A stretch of 64,000 bases of DNA from Galbibacter marinus (GTDB taxonomy: Bacteria; Bacteroidota; Bacteroidia; Flavobacteriales; Flavobacteriaceae): assembly GCF_000300875.1 (NCBI RefSeq), contig NZ_AMSG01000006.1, positions 1-64,000 of the forward strand, written 5' to 3'. The position numbers were made by a program, and so were the translations under genes. The notes under the pieces were generated by a model. That model searched no databases. It worked only from the letters and a program-made list of their open reading frames with translations, and was not told where the DNA came from. Each line of letters begins with the position of its first letter. Within the stretch, counting starts at the first letter, position 1. Shown here in pieces: positions 19,782 through 29,903 of the stretch.

Positions 19782-22700
19782 ATGAATATTATAAGATTTG
19801 CGTTAAGGAAGCCTATTGCCATAATGGTTGTTGTATTGACCATAGCTTTCTTTTCCTATAACACGGTAAAAAATATAAACGTTGATATATTTCCAGAAGT
19901 GGAACTCCCTGCGATGTACATAGCCATGCCTTACGGAGGGCTATCCCCTGAGTATATGGATGGATTTATGGCTAATGAATTTCAAAAAGTGCTACTGTTT
20001 GTAAGTGGTGTGAAGAACATTGACTTTAAAAGTGTACAAGGCCTAACCTTAATGAAATTAACTTTTTATCCGGGGACTGATATGGCGCAGGCGGCAGGAG
20101 AAGTATCCACCTCTGTTTCAAGAGCAATGGGTTTTTTGCCTCCTGGTGCGGTTCCGCCGATGGTGGTGCGTTTTGATGGTAGTTCACTTCCCGTGGGACA
20201 GCTAGTCTTTGAAAGTGATCAGCGATCGGTTAATGAACTGCAGACTCTTGCCATTTCTAAAATCAGACCTATGTTTACAACTATTCCGGGTATTACTGCC
20301 CCGGCTCCATTTGGAGGGAATAGTAGAACCATAGTAGTAAATGTAGACCCGGTTGCCATGCATTCTAATGGGCTTACACCTGAGGATATCACAGTCGCCA
20401 TTACCAACAACAGTCTACCGTCTCCGGCTGGAAATATCCGTATAGGAGAAGAAAACTTGATGGCACCCATTAACTCCATTTTAAAAGGGCCTGAAGAGTT
20501 TTTAAATACACCGGTTAAAACAATAGACAACCGTACTATATATGTGAAAGATGTTGCCAGCGTTGAGGACGCAGCTGATCAAACTGTAGGCTACGCCTTA
20601 ATTAATGGAAAGCGTTCAGTTTATCTGCCAATTATTAAGAAGGCAGATGCTTCCACTTTGGAAGCGGTGAAAAACCTGAAAGCATCTATTCCAATGCTTA
20701 AAAATCAATTGCCGGAGGATGTACAAGTGAGTTATGAATTTGATCAATCTACCTATATCCAGCGCTCACTTTCAAATCTAATCCACGAAGGTCTATTAGG
20801 AGCACTATTTACCGGATTGGTGATACTGATGTTCTTGGGAGATACACGAGGCGCTCTTATTGTAGTATTCACTATTCCAATTTCTATTCTTGCAGCCGTT
20901 ACCGTACTGCATTTATTTGGACAGACTATCAATATGATGACCTTGAGCGGTCTAGCCTTATCTATCGGAATCCTAGTGGATGAAGCTACTGTAACTATAG
21001 AGAACATACACCAACATATGGAACTAGGCAAACCCAAGCAGAGAGCTATTTTAGACGCTTTACTCGAGATCTCTATTCCAAAATTTCTCATAATGCTTTG
21101 TATTCTTGCGGTATTGACTCCTGCCTTTATTATGACCAGTATTCCAAGAGATATGTTTATGCCTTTATCCATGGCTGTTGCCTTTGCAATGATTGCATCC
21201 TTTTTGGCTTCTCAAACCTTTGTGCCTATACTGGCGAATTGGATGATGAAAAATAAGCACGTTAAGATAACTAAGACAAAACGAAAGCGAGCATTCTTTG
21301 AAAAATTCCGTGTCAATTATTCTTATAGAATGCGCAAGTGGTCTACTAAAGCACTCTCGATTTTTGCTATTTATGTTTTGGTAGCGGGGACTGTAGCCGG
21401 CATACTATTGACTGTGGTGGGTACGGATGTAATGCCTGTTTCAAATAACGGCGACTTTCAGATTCGTCTCCTGGCTCCAGAGGGTAGCAGGATTGAAAAA
21501 ACAGAGCGTCTGGTCAAGGGAATTATTGGGACTATTAAAGCTGAATTACCTGAAAACGGATTGAATATTACATCCGCTTTTGTGGGAATGCATCCCTCAA
21601 ATTCACCTATCAATCCGATATTTCTTTTCAGCAGTGCTTCTCATGAAGCCGTCTTGCAGGTGTCTGTAAATCAAGATATTTACGATGGGTCGATGGAGGA
21701 TTTTAAAGATAAAATACGTACGAAGATTTCACAAACACACCCTGAGGCTACGTTCAACTTCGAACCCATGGAGCTAACAGAAAAAATTATGGGGCAAGGC
21801 GCGATGACCCCGATTGAGGTAAAAGTGAGTGCCAATAAGTTAGGTACTGCAGTTAATCATGCTGAAAAAATTGAAACAAATTTGAAAAATGTTTCATACT
21901 TGCGTGATGTTCGTATTGCAGAATCCACGTCTTACCCCAGTTTAGCAATTGATGTAGATCGGGATCTTGCCGGACAGTTTGGTTTGACCATGAAGGATAT
22001 TACACGCAGTTTGGTTTCGGCTACCTCATCAACTCGTTATACGAATAAAAATTTATGGGTTGATCCAAACTCCGGACGGGTATTTCAGACTCAAGTACAG
22101 CTTCCTGAAGGAATTATGTCGGAAGAAAAACTACGATCCCTTCCTTTGAAATCCGGAAGTCTTCGTCCTGTTCTGGAAGATGTGGCCACCATAAGTAGTG
22201 TAACCACGCCAGCACAGGTAAACCGCAAAGGGCCAAACCGATACGTCACCATTGTCGCCAATGTTTACGGCGAAGATCTAGGTACGGCTTCACGTGCGGT
22301 TGATACGGCTATCAAAGATGCTGGAGAGCCCCCACGGGGTACCCTTGTTTGGACTGAAGGAACATTGCAACTTTTAGAAGATACCCTAAGTAGCCTATTG
22401 GCAGGTTTAGGTGTGGCTATTATCGCCATATTTCTGATGCTGGCGGCCTACTACCAATCGTTTAAAGTTCCGTTGATTATTCTTTCCGTATTGCCTGCCG
22501 TGATTGCAGGAAGTCTCACTGTCCTGTTTTTGACGGGCAGTACACTAAATCTGCAATCATATATGGGAATCATTATGTCGCTTGGCGTCTCGGTTTCCAA
22601 TGCGGTATTGCTAGTTAATCAGGCAGAATATTATCGCAAAAAACTGGCGCTAAAACCCGCTAATGCCGCGAGGCTTGCTGCTTCATCAAGATTAAGACCT

Positions 22701-22961
22701 GTTCTTATGACTGCCGCAGCAATGTTCGCAGGGATGTTGCCGATGGCAATGGGATTAGGAGATGGAGCAGAACAGATAGCGCCACTAGGTAGGGCAGTTA
22801 TTGGAGGTTTGATTGCCTCTACGATAACTATTCTTTTGTTAGTTCCTCACTTTTTTTCCTCATTGATGTCTAGGACTTCTATTGTAAGCCCTTCATTAGA
22901 TCCTGATGATAGCCAAAGCAGGTATTATTTGGAACAGTCCAAACAACAAACCGTATTATAA
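19782..22961 (+). CDS. Efflux RND transporter permease subunit
   Basis: 1059 aa; NVDIFPEVELP, GILVDEATVTIENI, MGIIMSLGVSVSNAVLLVNQAE, two RND repeats. Confidence 0.96.
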   Translation: MNIIRFALRKPIAIMVVVLTIAFFSYNTVKNINVDIFPEVELPAMYIAMPYGGLSPEYMDGFMANEFQKVLLFVSGVKNIDFKSVQGLTLMKLTFYPGTDMAQAAGEVSTSVSRAMGFLPPGAVPPMVVRFDGSSLPVGQLVFESDQRSVNELQTLAISKIRPMFTTIPGITAPAPFGGNSRTIVVNVDPVAMHSNGLTPEDITVAITNNSLPSPAGNIRIGEENLMAPINSILKGPEEFLNTPVKTIDNRTIYVKDVASVEDAADQTVGYALINGKRSVYLPIIKKADASTLEAVKNLKASIPMLKNQLPEDVQVSYEFDQSTYIQRSLSNLIHEGLLGALFTGLVILMFLGDTRGALIVVFTIPISILAAVTVLHLFGQTINMMTLSGLALSIGILVDEATVTIENIHQHMELGKPKQRAILDALLEISIPKFLIMLCILAVLTPAFIMTSIPRDMFMPLSMAVAFAMIASFLASQTFVPILANWMMKNKHVKITKTKRKRAFFEKFRVNYSYRMRKWSTKALSIFAIYVLVAGTVAGILLTVVGTDVMPVSNNGDFQIRLLAPEGSRIEKTERLVKGIIGTIKAELPENGLNITSAFVGMHPSNSPINPIFLFSSASHEAVLQVSVNQDIYDGSMEDFKDKIRTKISQTHPEATFNFEPMELTEKIMGQGAMTPIEVKVSANKLGTAVNHAEKIETNLKNVSYLRDVRIAESTSYPSLAIDVDRDLAGQFGLTMKDITRSLVSATSSTRYTNKNLWVDPNSGRVFQTQVQLPEGIMSEEKLRSLPLKSGSLRPVLEDVATISSVTTPAQVNRKGPNRYVTIVANVYGEDLGTASRAVDTAIKDAGEPPRGTLVWTEGTLQLLEDTLSSLLAGLGVAIIAIFLMLAAYYQSFKVPLIILSVLPAVIAGSLTVLFLTGSTLNLQSYMGIIMSLGVSVSNAVLLVNQAEYYRKKLALKPANAARLAASSRLRPVLMTAAAMFAGMLPMAMGLGDGAEQIAPLGRAVIGGLIASTITILLLVPHFFSSLMSRTSIVSPSLDPDDSQSRYYLEQSKQQTVL

Positions 22962-22970
22962 ACTTTAAAA

Positions 22971-24089
22971 ATGCATATTTCAATGTTTCACAGTATTTCA
23001 ATATATAGAAGATTAATCACAATATTGGTGTCCGCCTCACTATTGGGATTTCTATTTTCCTCTTGTTCGCAACAAGACGGGCAAAAGAAGGAGTTACAGT
23101 ATAGAACGTCAATTTCCGAAACCTATCCTACCGCTCCAATAGCGGTCATGAATCCTCAGTACCAAATATCCGTTCCTGCGGAATTAAAACCCTACGAGCA
23201 AGTAGCGATTTATGCCAAGGTAACGGGATTCGTCAAACAAATTCGTGTTGAACGTGGCGACCGCGTAAAAAAAGGACAGCTCTTGGCTGTTCTGGAGGCC
23301 CCTGAGATGCAGCAACAGTATCTTTCTGACAGATCCACAGAGCAAAAAGTATATAGCGATTATCTCTATGCAAAACAGGCCTATGATCGCCTCGTTGTGG
23401 CTTCAGAGACTACAGGGGCAGTTGCGGAGATTGAACTTGATAGAGCTAAAAGCGCTATGGAAAGTGCCAAATCCGCTTATGATGCTTCAAAGGCAGGTAC
23501 AGGGCATACCTCACAGTTGCAAGAGTATCTTCATATCACAGCACCGTTTAACGGAATAATTACTCAAAGAAATGTATCCGTAGGGGCATTGGCAGGAAAA
23601 GCAAATCATTTGCCGTTATTTAGGGTTGCGCAGGATGATAAACTGCGGTTGACCTTATCTCTGCCCGAAAAACACGCGTCTTCTGTTTACCCAGAGATGC
23701 CGGCTACTTTCACTATTAGTTCACAGCCGGGTAAAATTTTTGATGCCAAGCTTTCCCGCACCTCTGGTATACTCGATCCGCATGATCGCTCACTTGCATT
23801 GGAGTTTGATGTAAGTAATTCTTCAGGCCAATTGCAGGGTGGAGATTATGCACAAGTTAAATTGAAATTAAAACGTGAAAACCCTTCCAACTGGGTCAAG
23901 AGCCAAAGCGTCTTGAAAACCCAGTCAGGAAAATATGTTTTAACATTTAATAACAACCAGGTAAAACGGATTGCTGTAAATGAAGGAAATCGATTAGATA
24001 GCTTGACAGAAGTCTTCGGAAATCTATCTCCCAATGACAAAATCATTATTAAACCATCAGAAGAAATTAAAACAGTTAAAATTAATTAA
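22971..24089 (+). CDS. Efflux RND transporter periplasmic adaptor subunit
   Basis: 372 aa; lipobox FSSCSQ; VTGFVKQIRVERGDRVKKGQLLAVLEAPE biotinyl-lipoyl-like hairpin. Confidence 0.95.
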   Translation: MHISMFHSISIYRRLITILVSASLLGFLFSSCSQQDGQKKELQYRTSISETYPTAPIAVMNPQYQISVPAELKPYEQVAIYAKVTGFVKQIRVERGDRVKKGQLLAVLEAPEMQQQYLSDRSTEQKVYSDYLYAKQAYDRLVVASETTGAVAEIELDRAKSAMESAKSAYDASKAGTGHTSQLQEYLHITAPFNGIITQRNVSVGALAGKANHLPLFRVAQDDKLRLTLSLPEKHASSVYPEMPATFTISSQPGKIFDAKLSRTSGILDPHDRSLALEFDVSNSSGQLQGGDYAQVKLKLKRENPSNWVKSQSVLKTQSGKYVLTFNNNQVKRIAVNEGNRLDSLTEVFGNLSPNDKIIIKPSEEIKTVKIN

Positions 24090-24096
24090 GAGAACT

Positions 24097-24654
24097 ATGA
24101 AAAAGCATATTAATAAAATAACAGTAGTCTTATTATTAATCGTCACAGGTTGGGCAAATGCTTCAGAGCAACAAAGAACTTTGCCGGTTTATGAAATCCC
24201 CAATAGTAAAAAGATTTTAGAGACACCATCACAACAATTTCCGGAATTAAAATTCAAGGACGAAACTGGTAATATCATTTCACTTAAATCCCTAAGAGGG
24301 AAGGTCGTTTTCATCAATCTTTGGGCCACATGGTGCCCCCCGTGCATTCATGAGATGCCTTCAATTAACGGGCTTCGAAACACCTTTAAGGATAATGATG
24401 ATTTGATATTCCTGATGGTCGATATGGACAATAAAATTGAAAAGTCCAAAGCCTGGATGGAAAGTAATAATTATGACCTTCCGGTGCATGTTATGGACAG
24501 TAGATTGCCTCGGGAACTGTTCAGTGGTTCCATTCCAACGACAATTATTGTCGATAAACAAAACAATATCGTAGCCCGGCATGTCGGTATAGCGGATTAT
24601 AACTCCCCGGAGATTATCGAGTTGATGGAGAAACTGTTAAATGAAAAATTATAA
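24097..24654 (+). CDS. TlpA family disulfide reductase (copy 1)
   Basis: Start corrected to ATG at 24097 (MKKHINKITVVLLL...); WATWCPPCIHEMPSINGLRNTF. Confidence 0.93.
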   Translation: MKKHINKITVVLLLIVTGWANASEQQRTLPVYEIPNSKKILETPSQQFPELKFKDETGNIISLKSLRGKVVFINLWATWCPPCIHEMPSINGLRNTFKDNDDLIFLMVDMDNKIEKSKAWMESNNYDLPVHVMDSRLPRELFSGSIPTTIIVDKQNNIVARHVGIADYNSPEIIELMEKLLNEKL

Positions 24655-24676
24655 TTAATTCGCAAAAGATATTGAA

Positions 24677-25123
24677 ATGAAAAAAAATCTAATATTGGTA
24701 GTGCTTCTTTGTATAAGTGCTGCGTCATACGGACAAATATTAAATCCAGTAAAATGGTCTTATGCTTCAAAGAAAATCAACGACAAGGAAGCTGTGATAT
24801 TTTTAAAGGCTACTATTGACCACGGTTGGAATATCTATGCACAAAAAGTTCCTGAAAACGGTCCGGTGCCCACGACCTTTTCGTTCAATTTATCGGAATC
24901 ATATCAATTAAACGGAAATACCAATGCACCACATCCGGTGGTCAAACATGACCCCACATTTGATATGGAGATCGGTTACTATTCAGAAACGGTGGTTTTC
25001 CAACAAAAGGTAAAATTATTGGAAAATTCAACTGCTGTTAAAGGAACACTGAGTTACATGGCATGTGATGACACACAATGTCTGCCACCAGAAGAAGTGG
25101 CTTTTAATATCCCAATAAAATGA
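24677..25123 (+). CDS. Stand-alone DsbD N-terminal-like domain protein
   Basis: 148 aa; signal peptide; DHGWNIYAQ..., GTLSYMACDDTQCLPPEEVAF typical of the DsbD alpha domain. Confidence 0.85.
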   Translation: MKKNLILVVLLCISAASYGQILNPVKWSYASKKINDKEAVIFLKATIDHGWNIYAQKVPENGPVPTTFSFNLSESYQLNGNTNAPHPVVKHDPTFDMEIGYYSETVVFQQKVKLLENSTAVKGTLSYMACDDTQCLPPEEVAFNIPIK

Positions 25124-25127
25124 ACTA

Positions 25128-26795
25128 ATGATGAAATTTAAAATGAAATTAGTTGTGATGCTATTGCTGAGCGCATTGACGTATTTTCCAGCAAGTGCCC
25201 AAGATAGCCTCATTTCATTCGATGATGTAGAATTTACAGAGATAAAACAACAACCTGTAGATAACGTGATACTTGGTGAAGGGCAGACGACCAAAAAAGT
25301 GACTAACGCAGTCACAGATTATGAAGCACAAAACAATAAAAGTTCTTTATGGACGATATTCATTGCGGGTTTTATCGGAGGTTTTGCGGCTCTGATTATG
25401 CCTTGTATTTTCCCAATGTTGCCACTAACGGTGAGTTACTTTACAAAGAGTGGAAAAGCAAAGGGTAAAGCAACGGCACATGCAATGTTGTACGGTTTGT
25501 CCATCATTGTCATTTATGTTTTATTAGGTATTCTGATTACTGTTGTTTTCGGAGCAGATGCATTGAATAGCCTTTCCACCAACGGAATCTTTAATTTTTT
25601 ATTTTTCGTTCTTTTGGTGATTTTTGCTTTTTCATTTTTGGGAGCATTTGAACTTCAGTTGCCATCCTCGCTTGCCAACAAATTAGATCGAAATTCAGAT
25701 CGCGGAGGTCTATTAGGGCTTTTCTTTATGGCAGCAACATTAGCCGTTGTATCATTTTCGTGCACGGGTCCTATTATTGGAACATTATTGGTGCAGGCAG
25801 CTACAATGGGTGAACTTTTAGGTCCTGCTATCGGGATGCTGGGCTTTGCATTAGCTTTGGCTATACCATTCACCATCTTTGCTATGTTTCCTAGTCTTTT
25901 GAAAAGCCTGCCCTCCTCAGGAGGCTGGCTGAACAGTGTAAAGGTTACACTCGGATTCTTAGAATTGGCTTTAGCGCTGAAATTTTTGAGTAACGTAGAT
26001 CTCGCTTACCACTGGAATTGGTTTGATAGAGAAGTGTTTTTAGTCCTTTGGATAGTTATTTTTGGATTTTTAGGACTTTATTTATTAGGGAAAATTCGTT
26101 TTTCCAATGATGTCCCAATAGACAAAATGAGCCTACCAAGAATGGTATTTTCAATGCTGGTGTTTTCCTTTACGCTTTATATGGTTCCCGGCTTATGGGG
26201 AGCTCCGTTGAAATCTATTTCAGCATTTTTACCTCCACAGACAACTCAAGATTTTGACTTGTATACCTCCTCATTTGGGACAACGCAGGCAGGTCATACT
26301 ACAGAAGGTAAAGCTCAAAAATATGCCGATATATTCCATGCTCCATTAAACTTGAATACTTTTTTTGATTATGAAGAAGGGATGGAATATGCAAGAAAAG
26401 CGGATCAACCTGTAATGCTAGATTTTACAGGTCACGCTTGTGTTAATTGTCGTAAAATGGAAGCATCTGTATGGTCAGATAAACAGGTGTATAGGTTGTT
26501 AAGTGAAGAGCTTGTTATCATTCAGCTTTATGTGGACGACAAAACAGAACTACCGCAAGCAGAACAATTCACATCATCTTACAGCGGAAAAAGTATACGT
26601 ACAATCGGCAATAAATGGAGTGATTTTCAAGCCAGTAAATACAATTCCAATTCGCAGCCATACTATGTGATGTTAGACCCATACAGCGAAGAGCTATTGC
26701 TAAAACCCAAAGGAGCAGACTATAACCCTGAAAGTTATTACAACTTTCTTCAGTCAGCCATTGACCGATACCACAATAAAAAGAACCAGAATTAA
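25128..26795 (+). CDS. DsbD-like thiol:disulfide interchange protein (CcdA membrane core + C-terminal thioredoxin)
   Basis: 555 aa; MPCIFPMLPLTVSYF, SFSCTGPIIGTLLV, C-terminal LDFTGHACVNCRKMEASVW. Confidence 0.93.
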   Translation: MMKFKMKLVVMLLLSALTYFPASAQDSLISFDDVEFTEIKQQPVDNVILGEGQTTKKVTNAVTDYEAQNNKSSLWTIFIAGFIGGFAALIMPCIFPMLPLTVSYFTKSGKAKGKATAHAMLYGLSIIVIYVLLGILITVVFGADALNSLSTNGIFNFLFFVLLVIFAFSFLGAFELQLPSSLANKLDRNSDRGGLLGLFFMAATLAVVSFSCTGPIIGTLLVQAATMGELLGPAIGMLGFALALAIPFTIFAMFPSLLKSLPSSGGWLNSVKVTLGFLELALALKFLSNVDLAYHWNWFDREVFLVLWIVIFGFLGLYLLGKIRFSNDVPIDKMSLPRMVFSMLVFSFTLYMVPGLWGAPLKSISAFLPPQTTQDFDLYTSSFGTTQAGHTTEGKAQKYADIFHAPLNLNTFFDYEEGMEYARKADQPVMLDFTGHACVNCRKMEASVWSDKQVYRLLSEELVIIQLYVDDKTELPQAEQFTSSYSGKSIRTIGNKWSDFQASKYNSNSQPYYVMLDPYSEELLLKPKGADYNPESYYNFLQSAIDRYHNKKNQN

Positions 26796-26811
26796 GAATC
26801 ACTAAAAATTA

Positions 26812-27381
26812 ATGTATATGAAAATGCAAGCCAGAAATGTGGCAGTCAGTCTCGGATTTTTCATTTTTATAGCCATTTTGTTGGCTTCCTGCGGGAATAT
26901 CGAAGGTAAAAAGAGCAAACAAGACACCCGTGCCCAAGAGGCGACGAAAGTTGAAATTCCAGCGCCTGAAGATTCAGACCTTTCATTTAAAGACAAAAGC
27001 GGAAACATCGTTACTTTAAGCTCGTTGAAAGGTAAAGTAGTTTTTATTAATTTTTGGGCTACGTGGTGCCCACCTTGTATACATGAAATGCCCTCAATTA
27101 ACGAACTGAAACACTCTTTCAAAGACAGTGACAATATAGAATTTTTGTTGGTTGATGTGGATAATAAAATAGAGAAATCCACGGCCTTCATGGAAGAAAA
27201 CGACTATGATTTACCCGTGTTTGTTCCAGCTAGTATTATACCATCTTCCTTTCTAGGGGGTGCCATACCAACAACTGTTATACTTGATAAAAATGGAGAA
27301 ATGGTAGCCCGCTTGGAGGACGGTCGTGATTATACACACCCACAAATCATCAAAGGTTTGAATGAACTGGTCGCAAAATAA
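26812..27381 (+). CDS. TlpA family disulfide reductase (copy 2)
   Basis: 189 aa; lipobox LLASCGN; WATWCPPCIHEMPSINELKHSF. Confidence 0.93.
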   Translation: MYMKMQARNVAVSLGFFIFIAILLASCGNIEGKKSKQDTRAQEATKVEIPAPEDSDLSFKDKSGNIVTLSSLKGKVVFINFWATWCPPCIHEMPSINELKHSFKDSDNIEFLLVDVDNKIEKSTAFMEENDYDLPVFVPASIIPSSFLGGAIPTTVILDKNGEMVARLEDGRDYTHPQIIKGLNELVAK

Positions 27382-28028
27382 TGAGTTTAAAAAAAAGAAA
27401 AATTATGTTGAACGATCAAGAGGTAGTTGAAAAGAAAACTCAGGTAAACGGATTTATCGGGTTTTTGAAAAAAAACGGATTCAATATCATTATGCTGCTT
27501 CTAATCCTTGTACTGATAATTCCTGATGCAAAATCCTACGTACTTCAACAACTAATGGTAACGGGATTATTTAATGCGAGCATGGATGTAAACGAAGTGG
27601 ATAAGGGGAGTAAGGCTCAAATAGATTTTGAATTTGTTGACGAAAAAGGAAATTTGAAACATACATCATCCTTAAGGGGAAAGGTTGTCTTTATTAACTT
27701 TTGGGCTTCATGGTGTCCTCCTTGCCGCGCTGAATTTCCCTCCATTGAAACACTTTACACAAAATTCAAAGATAACCCGGATGTTTTCTTTTTGACCCTT
27801 AATGAGGATAGTGACTTAGCCACCGGGAAAGCTTATCTTGTGGAGGAGGGGTTTTCTGTACCCATGTATACCTCCAGAGGCAATATCCCGACACAGGTGT
27901 ATTCTGGGGCACTGCCTACGACCGTTGTGCTTGATAAGGATGGAAGAATTAGGTACCACCATACAGGCTTTGCAAATTATGCAGCACCTAAATTTATCGA
28001 GCAAATTGAGAACCTGATAAGTAAATAG
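27381..28028 (+). CDS. TlpA family disulfide reductase (copy 3, membrane anchored)
   Basis: 215 aa; N-terminal TM; WASWCPPCRAEFPSIETL; start overlaps previous stop by 1 nt. Confidence 0.93.
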   Translation: MSLKKRKIMLNDQEVVEKKTQVNGFIGFLKKNGFNIIMLLLILVLIIPDAKSYVLQQLMVTGLFNASMDVNEVDKGSKAQIDFEFVDEKGNLKHTSSLRGKVVFINFWASWCPPCRAEFPSIETLYTKFKDNPDVFFLTLNEDSDLATGKAYLVEEGFSVPMYTSRGNIPTQVYSGALPTTVVLDKDGRIRYHHTGFANYAAPKFIEQIENLISK

Positions 28029-28120
28029 TTCATTCTTAAGATTTACTTGTATCGGATTAAACCTTCTCAAACACCAATTTAGCGGTGCAGCATAAAGGAT
28101 CCTTTCTTTAAGGGTAGTAC

Positions 28121-28149
28121 TAGTAGTTGCCGATATATGGCAACTACTA
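28121..28149. terminator. Bidirectional terminator-like hairpin between convergent genes
   Basis: TAGTAGTTGCC-gatatat-GGCAACTACTA, 11-bp stem. Confidence 0.75.
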
Positions 28150-28203
28150 AGTTACTACAAAAGCTGTCAACTGTTTATTTGATAAAATTAACAGCAGAGG
28201 ACG

Positions 28204-29220
28204 TTATATTTCAATATGATGTTGCCAATAAACACCACTGATGTCAGTGATCTTTATAGTGTAAGTCCCTTTTTTCAAGTTTTTCAAGTTATCATGTTGT
28301 AGGTTTATTTTAGCCTTTGCTCCCAAAGGAACAATCAAACTGTGTTTAGCAGATTTAATTTTGGCGATATAATAATTGGAAATACTTTCTTTGGGTAAAA
28401 AGGCCAGGTCTTCTTGTGAGTACGTTAGAATGGCATTGTTTTGCTGGTCATAAAGTTCTATACCAATAACCCAAGAGCCATATACATCAGCACCTTCTGT
28501 TCTGAAGACATCAAAGGAAAGGGTGTTGTTAGCGATTACACCTTCGGTAATCTCCAGTTTAGGTTTTACTGACTTATTGTGGAGTGTACCCCACAGGCCG
28601 CCATGAAACACCTGATTGGTCATCAGGGTCATCCCTAGTATGCATAGCGAACCGATTAAAACGACTTTTGGGAAAATATTTTCTTTAATGGGAAGTACAC
28701 CCGAGCCAAGCCACGCAAAAGATTTCTTTTTGGTGATGGCATAGTTGTTTTTCATCATATAACGATCTAAAGAATATCGCCCACTACCGGTAAGGAATAA
28801 TACAAAGCCAGTTGCGATACCCAATACTCCGATTTGCCATTCGTCTAAACAGGTAGTCCCAATCCAACCGGAACCAAGTAAGATTCCCATGGCCAGACCA
28901 AATACACCAATGCTCATAAGTCGGGTAAACAATCCAAAGATGATCAGTAGACCTACTATCCCTTCAATGATTGTAAAGAGTACCATGCTGATCCAGAGAA
29001 TATCAGGATTTTCTACCAGGTATAGAATGATAGGTTTTATACCCAAGGCATTGGGTAAAAAGTGGTTAAATTTTTCTCCGATATAACCTGCTAATTCAGG
29101 ATCCAGTTTGTCCGCTAATATAGTTCTTCTCCAAAAGGCTGAAAAATATGTCCAGCCTATAACAAGCCTTGTTGCCAGAGCCAAAAGGCCAGCGTCATTT
29201 TTTACACTTATATGTTGCAT
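28204..29220 (-). CDS. DoxD/DoxA-like fusion (thiosulfate:quinone oxidoreductase small-subunit-like, DoxX superfamily)
   Basis: 338 aa; N-terminal multi-TM DoxX/DoxD (LVIGWTYFSAFWRR...IFGLFTRLMSIG...SGWIGTTCLDEWQIGVLGIATGFVLFLTGSGRYSLD) plus C-terminal DoxA-like soluble domain. Confidence 0.8.
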   Translation of the reverse strand: MQHISVKNDAGLLALATRLVIGWTYFSAFWRRTILADKLDPELAGYIGEKFNHFLPNALGIKPIILYLVENPDILWISMVLFTIIEGIVGLLIIFGLFTRLMSIGVFGLAMGILLGSGWIGTTCLDEWQIGVLGIATGFVLFLTGSGRYSLDRYMMKNNYAITKKKSFAWLGSGVLPIKENIFPKVVLIGSLCILGMTLMTNQVFHGGLWGTLHNKSVKPKLEITEGVIANNTLSFDVFRTEGADVYGSWVIGIELYDQQNNAILTYSQEDLAFLPKESISNYYIAKIKSAKHSLIVPLGAKAKINLQHDNLKNLKKGTYTIKITDISGVYWQHHIEI

Positions 29221-29229
29221 AAATGAATA

Positions 29230-29643
29230 TTAAATGGTTAATGAAATGAATCCTTTTTTGCTGAATTGAAATCCAAAAAGAATTCCATTCTCAGTCCTAA
29301 TTAATTGGTCAGGAAGCTCACTAGGGTCTACTTGGAATTTATCCAACGAAATGCCACAAACAAAAACTTTCACATGCTGCTCTTTGGCTTTTTTGAGAAG
29401 TTTTTTAAAGCTATTATTATCAGGAATATCTTTTACCGTTTTGCCGCATATTACCACATAAAATTCACCATAGGAATTACCATCTTCCTTAGCCAATTCT
29501 TCTGCGGTTAATAGTACAGGCTTGAGTTGGTTGATGTTTTTGGTAAGCAAAAGATAATTGTTCTTTTGTGGATCAAAATCCTGTGCTTGGACAACTCCGA
29601 AAGATAATAGGAGCGTAGATATAAATAGAATAAAATGTTTCAT
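29230..29643 (-). CDS. Exported DsrE-like protein
   Basis: 137 aa; signal peptide; YGEFYVVICGKTVKDI...VKVFVCGISLDKFQVDPSELPDQLIRTENGILFGFQ resembles the DsrE family. Confidence 0.65.
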   Translation of the reverse strand: MKHFILFISTLLLSFGVVQAQDFDPQKNNYLLLTKNINQLKPVLLTAEELAKEDGNSYGEFYVVICGKTVKDIPDNNSFKKLLKKAKEQHVKVFVCGISLDKFQVDPSELPDQLIRTENGILFGFQFSKKGFISLTI

Positions 29644-29903
29644 TTTTTTAATTTAAAATTGGAATTTATATTGACAAGAGCGGTGCCCGTAAATACAGGC
29701 TTTCGCCACTTGAATCTAATGATGCTAGGAATTACTGATAAAATAGAATTACGGCAGTCGATCTATTGGATGATCATTTGGCTAAACCGAAAGATTGACA
29801 CTAGTCTCTAGATGGATCTTTACGGTTAAAACCACCATGGACTAACATATAATACTTTGGAGCAATGCTGCAACTGACTCTAATTATTCTATCAGAAAAT
29901 CAA

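Noticed and set aside
20753-21172. ORF 20753..21172 (minus, 139 aa) and other antisense ORFs within the RND gene
   Set aside because: Antisense to a strongly supported RND permease; no signal or domain.
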